A stretch of DNA of 64,000 nt, from contig OY726560.1 in the NCBI GenBank assembly GCA_963383645.1, positions 149,750,349-149,814,348 of the forward strand, in the 5' to 3' direction. Numbering within the stretch: the stretch's first letter is position 1; every line of letters begins with the position of its first letter. The notes below the pieces were generated by a model. The model had not been told where the DNA came from. It did not search any database and was given only the letters and a program-made list of their open reading frames with translations. Positions 10,635 through 21,162 of the stretch are shown piece after piece. The stretch comes from Muscardinus avellanarius. Its lineage: Eukaryota; Chordata; Mammalia; Rodentia; Gliridae. The position numbers and the translations under genes are program-made.

Positions 10635-10843
10635 AGGTACTAGGGATTGAACAGGGTATTCTACATCTGAACTACATCTCTAGCCCTTTTTATTTTTATT
10701 TTATTTATTTGTTTTGTTTTGAAACAGAGTCTCGCTAGGTGGCTAAGAGTCTTGCTAAGTTGCTGGGTCTGTTCTCAAACCTGCAATCCTCCTCTCTCAG
10801 CATCCAAGTACTGAAATGATAGGCGTGCACCACCATGCCCAGC
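10635..10843 (-). mobile_element. B1-dID SINE, antisense
   Basis: ggtactagggattgaacagg (ID end) to gcgtgcaccaccatgcccag (B1 start), with ctaagttgctgggtctgttc between. Moderately diverged. Confidence 0.92.
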
Positions 10844-11498
10844 TTCTGCTTTTGGTAAAAATGTATTTAAATAAAACTCTGAAGGGGCATCAAAAGAAAA
10901 TGGCTGGAGAGATTCTTTCACTCAATTTAGAAAGGGTCAGATTTAAACTACGGAGTATGCGACCTATGTAGAAATCCCTACAGAGAAGCCAGAGTGGACA
11001 GCCCAGTGGAGGGATAAATAAACACCTTTATTCTTCAAAGGAGCCCGATATGAATGTCACAAGGCCGGTGTGATCGCTGACAAGCAGAGGCAGGGCTACA
11101 CTTTAGGGACAAACAAAGAGTAGTTTAAAAATAGCTCTCAAACTTACAGGGATGGGAAGCCCCAAATTCAGGCTGGTGTGGCCACCAGCTGCTTCTTGAA
11201 AGAACACTTTACGGGCTACTCACTTGCAAAGCAGCCTAACTTAGAAGGTAGCTGGCTCACCCTGACTGCACTCTCAGCATACCTGGACTCTCAGCCCACC
11301 TGCCTGAGCAGCCTCCTCTTTTTGGTTTTTGAGTTTCTCTAGAAAGCTGGAACTTAGCATGATTTTTTTCTTAGGGTGGTCTTGCAGAAAGCTTTGCTGA
11401 ATCATTTTTCTGTGGGGACGGTAGAAAGACATTTGTCTTTTGTCTTAGAAAAAAACTCTAAATGCATTTGAGATGGAAAGTATTTAACATAATCATCA
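10844..11498. other. Unique non-coding DNA
   Basis: No repeat or gene was recognised. Confidence 0.5.
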
Positions 11499-11552
11499 GG
11501 CTGGCAATGATGCTCAGTGGTAAAGCATTTGCCTAGCATGAGACCCCAGCAC
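11499..11552 (+). mobile_element. ID-type SINE fragment
   Basis: ggctggcaatgatgctcagt, ggtaaagcatttgcctagca and gagaccccagc correspond to a single ID (tRNA-Ala-derived) unit. Its tail has grown into the adjacent GAAA repeat. Confidence 0.75.
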
Positions 11553-11564
11553 GAAAGAAAGAAA

Positions 11565-11613
<49 letters not shown>

Positions 11614-11799
11614 GTAGAGCCTGAAATCTTCTCCTTCTTCTCCGTCTCCTTCTCCTTCTTCTTCCTTCTCTTCCTCCTCTTCTTCCTTCTCCCCTCCTCC
11701 TCCTCCTCCTCCTCCTCCTTCTTCTTCTTCCTTCTCTTCCTCCTCCTCCTCTTCTTCTCCTTCTCCTCTTTCTCCTTCTTCTTCTTCTCTCCTCCCTCA
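11553..11799. repeat. (GAAA)n purine block followed by (CTT/CTC)n pyrimidine block
   Basis: 11,553-11,613 is (GAAA)n. After a 13-nt spacer, 11,627-11,799 is almost pure pyrimidine on the same strand. Strand bias therefore switches abruptly from purine to pyrimidine. The Lys/Glu-rich minus-strand frame is an artefact. Confidence 0.93.
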
Positions 11800-11923
11800 G
11801 CCCTTTTATGTTTTATTTTCAAACAAGGTCTTACTAAGTTTCTGAGACTAGCCTTGAACCTGCGATCCTCCTGTCTTTGCCTCCAAAATACTGGGATTAC
11901 AGGCATGCAATACCATGCGTGGC
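11800..11923 (-). mobile_element. B1 part of a B1-dID SINE, antisense
   Basis: cagcccttttatgttttatt, then aaggtcttactaagtttctg, cctgcgatcctcctgtcttt and catgcaataccatgcgtggc. Only the end of the ID part remains; the pyrimidine tract replaces the rest. Confidence 0.85.
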
Positions 11924-11999
11924 TATAATTAACATCGTGTTCTTCTAACACTCAGTAGCCATTGTCCCGTCAAAGTTTCCAGTATGAGGACTAACAACT

Positions 12000-12255
12000 A
12001 GCTGCCTTAAAAGACTAGTTGTAAGACAGAAGGAATACTTGCTAGCATCTCACCGCACAGTGGGCTGACTGTAGTTCACAATAACACATTGTGTATTTTA
12101 TGAAGAACTAGAAGAAATTTTAAGTCTCCCAACATAAGAAATGTAAATGCTAACTACCTTGATTTGATCAGCACATGCTATATACATGTGTTGAAATATT
12201 ACACTGTACCCCATAAAAATGTACAAGTACTGCCTGTTGACCAAAAAAAATTGTA
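12000..12255 (+). mobile_element. L1M LINE 3' UTR fragment
   Basis: The order gaatacttgctagcatctca, aaatgctaactaccttgatt, catgctatatacatgtgttg, aaatattacactgtacccca and taaaaatgtacaag matches the 3' end of old L1 elements. It ends in an A-rich stretch near 12,245. Confidence 0.75.
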
Positions 12256-12446
12256 CAAAGTAACAGAAAAATCAAAATCTAGCATAGCACCTCCCATGTA
12301 CGATAGGGACATTGCTTAAAATAAAATAAAAGAATAACTTGCTTGAGGAAAATGAACTTTAAAGGGCTGCGCAAAGAGAAAAGCTTTATGTCTTATTCAA
12401 ACTCTTTGCTCAGAGAGCAATAAAGGGATTTCTCTCATTTTTTTTC

Positions 12447-12647
12447 AGTACTGGGGATGGAACCCAGGGGCCTTCTGCCTCCAAGCTACACCCCAGCCCT
12501 ATTTTTTTATTCTTTATTTTGAAGCAGAGTCTCACTGAGTTGCAAAGGGCCTCACTAAGCAGTAGCTGAGGCTGTCCACAAACTCGGATCCTCCTGTCTC
12601 AGTCTCCCAAATGCTAGGGTTACGAGCATGCACCACCATGCCTGGCA
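12447..12647 (-). mobile_element. B1-dID SINE, antisense (first of a tandem pair)
   Basis: gtactggggatggaacccag to gcaccaccatgcctggca. A copy of atttctctc lies on each side (near 12,429 and 12,650), consistent with a target-site duplication. Confidence 0.94.
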
Positions 12648-12681
12648 GAATTTCTCTCTCTCTCTTTTTTTTTTTTTCTTC

Positions 12682-12864
12682 AGGTCTACGGATGGGACCC
12701 AGGGGCATTCAACCTCTGAGCTATTTTTTATTCTTTAGTTTGAAACAGGGTCTCGCTGAGTTACAAAGAGCCTCACTAAGTAGCTGAGGCTGTCCACAAA
12801 CCGCGATCCTCCAGTCTCAGCCTCCCGAATGCTGGGATTACAAGCGTACGCCATCATGCCTGGC
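12682..12864 (-). mobile_element. B1-dID SINE, antisense (second of a tandem pair)
   Basis: ggtctacggatgggacccag to acgccatcatgcctggcc. It lies just downstream of a similar copy in the same orientation. The ID/B1 junction is shortened (gagctattttttattcttta). Confidence 0.92.
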
Positions 12865-14760
12865 CTCGTATTTTTTTTTTTTAAAGACTAGTTATTAACC
12901 AAGTACTTATATCAAGCCAATCTACAATTGATGGGAGGCTACAGGATTTACCACGGAGATATTCATTCCATGAGTTCTTTTAAATAAATAATCATACATT
13001 CATATGGTTTCTAAAACCTCAACCCAAACTCTGGAGTTGATGGAATAAATATTAGTCCATTTCATGGAAGGAACAGTTGAGAACCAAAAATGCCCCACAA
13101 ACTTGGGATAGAGATTGGGAATAGACTCCTCATAGAATTTCACTGTTCAACCCTACAGTGTCAAGGGTTCTATGAGGGGCCCAACAGCCGGGGCTGAGAG
13201 CAGGCACCCCAGGGACCATCAGAACATCGTGGAGTTATGTGAGGACCTAGCTCAGTCCTGCCTGGTCCCCAACCAGACCTGCGGTCTTCAAAAGATCTCA
13301 AAGACCTCTAAGTTTTTATGCTGCAACCAACTCAGCCAACCTCTTTAATCTTATTCAAACCTTTCAATAGAGCTTTTCTTCCCTCATTTGAATTCTTTCA
13401 TCGTTTTCTTCTCGAGGATAGACAGCTGATGCACCGAAGCATCTCAATCATGTTTTCCCAAGCAGTAAGCAAATTTTGATAATTTTGAGCAAATGCGGCA
13501 TTTCAAAATCATGAGATATTTTCCTTTTCTGTGAGTCGAAGGAAAATAGTTTTATTTCTGCACCAGAAATGGAATGTTGGAGTTTAATCCAGTGAAAGAA
13601 TTCAGAAGATGCTCCGAAGATATTGAATAATGGCTTTGCAATTACAGTGGGGAATTCCATGGGTTGACAAACCTTGAACTTGGCTGAATTCGGATTTTGG
13701 ACATTTATTGGACTATATTAATTGTAAACAGATAAAGAGGATACAAATTAATTATTCCCTTATGGAAGATTATTGTCTAAACAAAGAAGGAACATGGCTG
13801 TCTAAATCAATGACCTGTCACCACTGTAAGCAGGTCTCTGCTTTGCAATCCATCTTCTGCACCACTGAGAGATTCATCTTCCTAATGTGCTTCCTTCTGC
13901 ATGCCACTCCTGTTCCCACTGACCCTTAGAAACTCTCCCTCCCTGCCAAATACCATCCCACTCTCACCTGCCATTCCTCATGGCCCCCCTTTCAATTTCT
14001 CCCCTCTATGAACCCTTTTCTTGGTGTGGTTCTAGGGATATATGCATTCAATGGTCCTAAAGATAAGATGGAGATCCCTCCTTACCCCTGTCTTCCTTCT
14101 CTCCTTCCTGCCTGGAATCTCTAGGAATAGTGCCTTGTCAGCTTCTCATCTCTAGGTCTGACCTCCTTGGCTGGGCTAGAAGCTCCTTGAGGGCAAAGAT
14201 TAAGTATTCTCACCCCCCGAAATTGCTATTAGGCAGAGGTGATGGACAGAAGACAATTCCCCAGAATCCACAGGGAAGCTGGACATGGTGTAGGTAGGAA
14301 AATGGTTTCTCCACACCATGATGCCTTGGGAGTGCTGGTGAGCTACTACTGAGCGTCTCCATGAACTCAGTATTACATCTGTGGACCTTCAATTCTTTAC
14401 TCTCAAACACTTTCTTTCTTACCATGATTTTATCAAAGGTATCTCATATTTTACTGTTTCATTTTGCTTTAATCTCCTCTTCGGTAGAATCTATATTTGA
14501 TTCCCTTAGACCTGCATGTAGCAACCAAATGGAACCAAAAGTCTCCATGCTGTATCTTGAGAAAAAGCCCCACAACCAGCTAATTTCTTCTTGCTCTCTG
14601 CCTTTTGCAGAACTATGTAGGCAGATGGAGAAGACTCAGATCCCAGGAATTTTTTCATCATGTGAGATTTTTTGCACACCCCTCCCCCACACAAAATTGA
14701 ACTATAATGTAATTACTCTGTAATTCAGGGTCCTATTAGGTTTTATCTCATTTCATCAAG
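12865..14760. other. Unique non-coding DNA
   Basis: No gene was recognised. Near 14,175-14,205 agaagctccttgagggcaaa resembles the 3' end of L2-type ancient repeats, but the match is too short to call with confidence. Confidence 0.45.
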
Positions 14761-14890
14761 ATGAATTCCTCAAAATGGTCCCCATGTTTTGGCGGGCCAC
14801 ATCTGCAAAGGCAGGTAGGAGACACTGCAGGGCTCGGACTTCATTTGCTCAGATGGAATCCAAAATTCAAAGGAGATGCCATTTCTCCAG

Positions 14891-15162
14891 CTTGGGTCCA
14901 GATGAGGATTCAGAATATAACTCAAGACTTTCAAAACATGATTCATGAGTTGGAGGAGTTATGGTGCGGTATTTCTGAAGAGACTAGAGCAGTAGTAAAT
15001 TCCCATCCTTTCGTTGATTCCACACAAGTATTTTCATGGTTGGAACAGGTAGAATATTCTCTCTCAGGTGATAGAAAGAAAGTCTCTGCAAACATTAAGA
15101 CTTTTTTTTTCTATAAAGAAAACGACTTCACAGCAGGAAAACAAATGCTCCAACTGTTTAGT
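14891..15162 (+). other. Open, exon-like segment with donor-like end (unproven)
   Basis: A frame open from the ATG at 14,761 passes through this segment. The peptide from residue 48 on has normal-looking composition (for example NMIHELEELWCGISEETRAV). An acceptor-like atttctccag ends at 14,890, and a consensus donor gtaagt sits at 15,163-15,168, directly before a poly-T/(GT)n run. I do not recognise the protein. A 270-nt open stretch can arise by chance, and no neighbouring exons were found. Most likely non-coding, but it is the best coding-like segment in the window. Confidence 0.2.
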
Positions 15163-15167
15163 GTAAG

Positions 15168-15168
<1 letters not shown>

Positions 15169-15199
<31 letters not shown>

Positions 15200-15208
15200 T
15201 GTGTGTGG
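15169..15208. repeat. poly-T followed by (GT)n
   Basis: About 18 T then about 11 GT dinucleotides. Confidence 0.9.
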
Positions 15209-15789
15209 GTCCTGTGTTTTGTTCTGGTTTTTATAGAACCATTTTCCTTTCTGTAAAACTGAGATAATAACATTTGCCTTACCTCCTTTACAGGGTTTCT
15301 AGCAGGATAAAACAGGGGGAAAAAAAGATGAGAAAATACGTAAGGATCAAACTCTCTAAACATAAAAAGGTACTGTTTTTTATTTAGTGAAAGTTTCGAG
15401 TCTCCATGTTGAAGAGTTATTTAAAGGAACTTGAACACTTATCTCCATATTTCATACCCAACTTTGCTATATTTGCTCTGTTCTTTCTCCTTTGGTGCAA
15501 CCCATGACTTCAGAACAATATTTGAAGAAAAAACTCTTGATTTTCTTTAAAACTGAAGGCAAGAACTACAACTTTAGGGAAGAGGATGAGGCAGTGATAC
15601 TTTCCCCTGTTCCTCCCTCGAAATACAATTAAAACCCCTGACCTTAAATGTGAAACAAACATTAGAAGACTCTGTACGGTAACAAAAAGAAGGGAGAGCG
15701 GCCAGGAACCATGGGCCCTGAAGATCAACGCAGTGCTGAGGGCCCTGGATTTTCTTTTTGCCTCAGTGCTCTGATTGACTGCTAGAAAA
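15209..15789. other. Unique non-coding DNA upstream of the L1
   Basis: No feature was recognised. The exact 5' end of the following L1 is uncertain and may lie within the last 100 bases here. Confidence 0.4.
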
Positions 15790-16424
15790 GCCGGAAAATC
15801 TGGTAACAATGAGAACAGGTTAAAAAGAAAATATCCCCAGCAAAACCTCGCTTCCTTGGCCAGAGACCAATGAAAGGGAAAAGTTGTAAATGAAAGAAAC
15901 TTTTGGAAAATATTTGTTCTACTCTAGCTAATATCACAGAAAACATAGTGGTCCCAGGCCTCCCATGACAAGGAAGACTAAGTACAGCACCTCGACGTCC
16001 ACCCTCACCAGGCTGTAAGGAGGCACCCAGCCCCAACACCCACGCTGGGGTGATGTCAGACACAGTCAGGGAGCTGGAACTTTCATCCTTGGAAGGTGGT
16101 AATGAGCTCCCCACTCCCAATCTGCCATGTCCCTGTGGTATCAGAAAAGACCACAGAAGCCTGAACTTCGACCTCCTGACAGTGACGAGCGCCCCCACCC
16201 CACTGGGGTGGCACCAGAAGGCAACCAAAGAAGCAAGGATTTCACAGCGTCAAATCGGCCATGGCACCCTGGTATCAGCGGAGGCCTAAAGGCACTCACC
16301 TGGCACTAGCAAGTTACCCTGCCCTCCAAACTGCATATCAACAGAGGCCAAGAAGGAACTGGAATTCCACTCCCACCTGGCCATAAAGGAAAAAGCCCTT
16401 CTCCTGCAGAGCAGTGTCAGAGAT

Positions 16425-16712
16425 AAGAGGAGGAGAAGGAGGAGGAGGAGGGGAAGAGGAGGCAGAGAAGAGGAAGAGGAAGAGGAGATGGAGGGGAGAA
16501 GGAAGAAGAGGAGGAGGAGGAGGAGGGGAGGAGGAGGAGGAGAAGAGGAGGCAGAGAGGAGGAGAGGAGGAGGAGGAGGAGGAGGAGGAGGAGGAGGAGG
16601 AGAGGAGGAGGAGGAGAAGGGGAAGAGGAGTTAGAGAGGAGGAAGAGGAGGAGGAGGGGAGGAGGAGGAGGAGGAGGGGAGGAGGAGGAGGAGGAGGAAG
16701 AGGAGGAGGCTG
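16425..16712 (+). repeat. (GGA)n polypurine microsatellite inside the L1
   Basis: About 285 bp of nearly pure purine, mostly GGA/GAG/GAA triplets, splits the L1 5' region from its ORF1 remnant. The Glu/Gly/Arg-rich plus frame and Ser/Pro/Leu-rich minus frame are artefacts. Confidence 0.95.
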
Positions 16713-17300
16713 CATATTTAAGATTTGGAGCCTCAGAATATCACATTCAAAATGTTTTTATTTCATTCAAAATTACTCATGAAACCAAGAATCAGGATGA
16801 TATCTAACCCAACAGGAAAAAAAAAAGATAATTAATGGAGAACTTAGTGAAATGGCAAACATATTTGAATTATTGAAGGGCTTAAAGCAGCCATGGTAAA
16901 AATGTTTTGATGAGCAGTTATGAACAACTTGAAACAAGTAAAACAGAGTCTCGGTCAAGCAATAGGAGATAGATAGAACAAGTGGAAATTGTTTAACTAA
17001 AAATTGTAATAGGTAAAAAAAAAAAATCAGAAACTGAGAACAACAGCGAAAGGAAAGGAAGAGAAGAAAGACTTACTGAATTTGAAAAAATAGGACACTA
17101 CCTGAATTGAACACTTGAATATTAACCTGAATTGAATCTGAAGGATAGAAATCACCTTTTTGAAAAAGAGAGAAAAACTAGGCTGGAAAATAAATGAACA
17201 GAGCTGCAGGTGCTTGTAGGACTTTAGTAAAAAGAACTTAAGTTCTTTTAGTAAAAGAACTAAGATCCTAAAAGTTAAGAAAAATAAGGAACTAAAAATG

Positions 17301-17512
17301 TGCTGGACATCTGGGTTTAATGATGCCTCTAATCCCAGTACTTGGGAGGCTGAGACACGAAGATCACAGGTTGGACGACAGCCTCCACAATTTAGTGAGG
17401 CTATCAGCAATTTAGCAAAACCCTGATTCGAAATTTAAAAATAATAGAGCTGGGGGTGTAGCACAGAGGTAGATTGCCCCTAGGTTCAATCCCCAGCACC
17501 CCCCAAAAATAA
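17301..17512 (+). mobile_element. B1-dID SINE inserted in the L1
   Basis: tgctggacatctgggtttaa (diverged start), aatcccagtacttgggaggc, then gagctgggggtgtagcacag and ggttcaatccccagcacc. L1 ORF1-like sequence resumes after it. Confidence 0.88.
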
Positions 17513-18276
17513 AAAAATAAAAATGTTAAATAATGTATCAGATGATGTTATGGCTGAAAACTTTCCAGATTTGGGGGGAAAGCATATTGAAAATTCAGAT
17601 TTAAGAAGTGAATGAACATACCCAAAGAAATCCACACTAAGACACAACATAGTTGAATTTCTTAGAGAAGAGTCTCAAAAGGAGTGAGAAATAACACCTT
17701 ACCCATAAAAGATGGATACAGTGAAGCTACACACCTGTATCAGAAACTATGGAATCCAGAGGCAAGACATTGTATAAGTATGGAAAGAAGACTATTAACC
17801 CTGATTCCATAGCCAGGAAAAATATCCTTCCCAAGGGGAAGCTAACATTTTGTCAGATGAAGAAAAATTAACACAATGTGTCGTCAGCAGACTTATCTTT
17901 TGAAAGAGAACGGTACCAGAAAGTTTTTCATAACAAATGATAAAAGAAGAAACCTTTGAATATTATTAGAAAAAAAGAAAAAATATGGCAAATAAAAATA
18001 TGGATAGACCAACACTTTCTCCTCTTGAGTTTTCTAAATGGTGTCTGATGGTTGAATCAGAAATCATAGCATTCGGTGATGTGGGTCAGAATGTATGAAA
18101 GAAAATATTTAACAAAATCTTAATATTTGAATAAGGATAAATCGACATAAAGGGAAATGATATTCCTACGCTTCACTCAATCCTGTAAAAGAATGATACT
18201 ATAGACTTATAAGCTCTAAATTCTGTGTACATAACGTACTACCTGCAGCAGCCACTTAAAAAGATAAAGGCAGAAA

Positions 18277-18482
18277 GCTCGGCGTGGTGGCGCACGCTTG
18301 TAATCCCAGCTTTTGGGAGGCTGAGACAGGAGGATCACAGTTTGTGGACAGCCTCAGCTACTTAGTGAGGCCCTTTGCAACTCACAAAAAGGCTCTCTTT
18401 TCCCAGAAATAAAGAATAAAAAATAGGGCCGGGGTGTAGCTCAGAAGTAGAATGACCCTGGGTTCCAACCCCAGTACTGCAA

Positions 18483-18517
<35 letters not shown>

Positions 18518-18520
18518 ATA
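18277..18520 (+). mobile_element. B1-dID SINE with (AAAT)n tail, in the L1
   Basis: gctcggcgtggtggcgcacg to gggttccaaccccagtactg, followed by ten AAAT units at 18,481-18,520 that grew from its tail. Confidence 0.94.
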
Positions 18521-19017
18521 TATGTAGACTATAAATAAGACTATAAAACACTCTAAATAAGACAAAATTTAATTCTCAAACTTATTCAAGTGAACCAGGA
18601 AGTCAGTAAAGAGAAAACAAAAGTGAAAAAACAAGTATAAAAAATAAAAAATAATAAAAATTAAAAAGACAGACTTAATATATCAAATAATAAGTTTAAG
18701 TGCAAATGACTTAGCTACAACAATTAAAACACAGAGATTGACAGCGTAAATTAAAAATAGGACACAAAATATTGTGTCTATAAGAAATTCACTTCAACTC
18801 TAATGAGATAGACAAGCTGAAAGCAAAAGAGTGGAAAAAGACATAGTATGCAGATATTAATCGAAGAAAAGAAACAGTAGTGAAGAAAATTACCAGTGAC
18901 AGAGAGGGATGTCATGGAATGATGAAAAAGGCAATGCACTAGAGAGACATAGCGATCCTAGGTGTCTAAGCATCAACTACGGAGCTGAAAATAAGTGCGG
19001 CAAAACTAACAGAAATA

Positions 19018-19175
19018 GCTGGATCTGCTGGGGCACACCTGTAATGCCAGTACTTGGGAGAGGGTCAATTGCAGGTCTCAGGCCAGCCTCAGCAGCTTAG
19101 TGAGACCCTGCTTCAAAATAAAGGGCTGTGTTTGTAGCTTGGCTGTAGGATGCCCCTAGGTTCAATCCCTAGTAC

Positions 19176-19226
<51 letters not shown>
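19018..19226 (+). mobile_element. B1-dID SINE with (AC)n tail, in L1 ORF2 remnant
   Basis: gctggatctgctggggcaca to ggttcaatccctagtaccaa, then (AC)n from about 19,178 to 19,225. It interrupts the endonuclease-coding remnant of the L1, which resumes at about 19,240. Confidence 0.9.
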
Positions 19227-19228
<2 letters not shown>

Positions 19229-19907
19229 CAAACAAACGAAAACTTAGAGAACTGAAAGGAAGAATAGACAAACTCATAAATTATAGTTGAATGTAAACAC
19301 CTCTGTCAATAATTGAAAAACAACTAGATAGAAAACCAGTAAGAATAAAAAAGAACTCAGCATCATCAATCATTGTTATATAATTAATATCTAGAAAATA
19401 TTCTACCCAACAATGGCAAAATATTTGTTCTTTTCAAGTTTCTATGAAACATATATCAACATAGACAAGATCTTGAATCATAAAACTAACCTGAAATTTT
19501 ATAAAAGAATTAAAATCAAACAAAAGTAGCTTTCTGACCACAATGGATTCAAACTAACAATCACTAACAGAAATATAAAAAGAAACTCATATTCTAAACA
19601 CTTGGAAACCAAACAACACACTTCTAAGTAATATATGGGCCAAAGAGGACATCTTAAGGGAAAATAGCAAATTCACTGAACTAAATAGAAATCAGAAATA
19701 CATTATACCAAAATTTGTGAGCCACAGGGTAAGTAATGTTGATGAAGAAATTTATCATATGAAATATCTCCATTAGAAAAGACAAAAGATTCAAATCAAT
19801 ACTTTAAGCTTCTACCTTAGACCTAGAAAACATTATAATGACAAGAGATGAAACTGAAAACAGAAAAACAATAGAGAAAATCAGTGGAACAAAGATCTGG
19901 CTATTTA

Positions 19908-20315
19908 TTTATTTACTTATTTATTTATGTATTTATTTATTTATATTCGTTTATTTTTTGGTGGTACTGGGGTTCCTGGAAACCCTTCTAACATCCGGGC
20001 TCCACTCCCAGACCTATTTTATACTTTTTTATTTGGAAACAGGGTCTCTTAAGCCAGCGTGGCTGACTTTGTTTTTTTTTTTTTTTTTTGGTGGTACTGG
20101 GGTTCCTGGAAGCCCTTCTACCTCCGGGCTACACTCCCAGACCTATTTTTACATTTTCATTTGGAAACAGGGTCTCCTAAGCCAGCGCGCGCGGCTGGCT
20201 TCGAACCTGCGCGATCCTCCTGTCTCTGCCTCCCAAGCGCGGGGATTACAAGCGTGCGCCACCACGCCCGGCAGCGTGGCTGACTTTGAACCTGCGTGAT
20301 CCTCCTTGTCCGAGC
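19908..20315 (-). mobile_element. Outer B1-dID SINE, antisense, host of a nested SINE
   Basis: The tail is a (TTTA)n run at 19,908-19,958, then ggtggtactggggttcctgg and gggctccactcccagaccta. The body is split by another SINE (20,072-20,272) and resumes at 20,289. Perfect 15-bp target-site duplications agatctggctattta flank the whole unit at 19,893-19,907 and 20,316-20,330. The distal B1 start is truncated. Confidence 0.95.
20072..20272 (-). mobile_element. Inner B1-dID SINE nested in another SINE, with perfect TSD
   Basis: An 18-T tail at 20,072-20,089 leads into ggtggtactggggttcctgg and ends accacgcccggc. A perfect 16-bp duplication, agcgtggctgactttg, lies at 20,056-20,071 and 20,273-20,288. 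It is among the least diverged copies and so among the youngest. Confidence 0.97.
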
Positions 20316-20344
20316 AGATCTGGCTATTTAAAAAGATAAAATTG

Positions 20345-20537
20345 AGGCTGAGCATGGCGGCGCACGCTTGTAATCCCCGCACTTGGGAGGCAGAGACAAG
20401 GAGGATCGCACAAGTTCAAAGCCAACCGCGCTGGCTTTAAGAGACCCTGTTTCCAAATAAAAAAGTATAAAATAGGTCTGGAAGTATAGCTCAGAAGTAG
20501 AAGGGTTTCCAGGAACCTCAGTACCACAAAAAAAAAA
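20345..20537 (+). mobile_element. B1-dID SINE, 'cttccaggaaccc' subfamily
   Basis: ggctgagcatggcggcgcac to gggtttccaggaacctcagt, with an A-run. It lies 15 bp after the nested pair, in opposite orientation to it. Confidence 0.93.
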
Positions 20538-20564
20538 TTTTTTTAAAAGAAAAAGAAAATTGGA

Positions 20565-20638
20565 GCCAGGCATGGTGGTGCACACTTTGCGGGTTTGAAA
20601 CCAGCCTCTCGGCAACTTACTGAGATTCTGTTTCCAAT
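20565..20638 (+). mobile_element. Short B1-dID SINE fragment
   Basis: gccaggcatggtggtgcaca, then directly gggtttgaaaccagcctctc and actgagattctgtttccaat. Internal deletion; no ID end. Confidence 0.8.
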
Positions 20639-20877
20639 ATGAAATCAGTAACTTGAATAGCTCTCTAACTACTCAAAAAATTGAATTTAGAATTCTAAAT
20701 CTCTCCAAAAAATGAATCTCCAGGCCCATATAGTTTTATTGGAGGCTTTTACCCATGTTTTAAGAAAAATTCTATATAATTTATTCAAAATAGTCAGAGG
20801 AGAAAACTTCACAATTTTTTCATGGTGCTAGTATATTACTCTTTGTAGCAAAAGCTAACAAAGACAGTACCAAAAAA

Positions 20878-20924
20878 AAAGGAGGGGGGGAGGAGGAGGA
20901 GGAGGAGGAGGAGGAGAGGAGACA
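20878..20924 (+). repeat. G-rich run and (GGA)n
   Basis: gaggggggg followed by aggagga repeats, in an old A-rich stretch of the L1. Confidence 0.9.
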
Positions 20925-20956
20925 ATAGTCTTCATAAGTAGAGATAGAAAAATCCT

Positions 20957-21162
20957 GGTTGGGCGTGGTGACACACGCTTGTAATCCCAGCACTTGGGAG
21001 GCTGAGACAGGAAGATCGCACAGGTTCGAAGCCAGCCTCAGCTACTTAGTGAGGCTCTCAGCAACTTAGTGAGACCCTGTTTTCAAATAAAATATAAAAT
21101 AGGTCTGGGAGTATAGCCCGGAGGTAGAAAGCCTCTGGGTTCCACCCCCAGTACCACAAAAA
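20957..21162 (+). mobile_element. B1-dID SINE, full length with TSD
   Basis: ggttgggcgtggtgacacac to ggttccacccccagtaccac. Target-site duplications agaaaaatcct lie at 20,946-20,956 and 21,163-21,173. Confidence 0.95.

Noticed and set aside
11514..11951. 145-codon Lys/Glu-rich frame on the minus strand
   Set aside because: It reads through the GAAA and CTT/CTC tracts and a SINE.
16338..16782. Long Glu/Gly/Arg-rich (plus) and Ser/Pro/Leu-rich (minus) frames
   Set aside because: Both are translations of the (GGA)n tract inside the L1.
19838..20299. 153-codon frame with repeated SINE-like peptides
   Set aside because: It is composed of L1 remnant and two nested antisense SINEs; no host protein.
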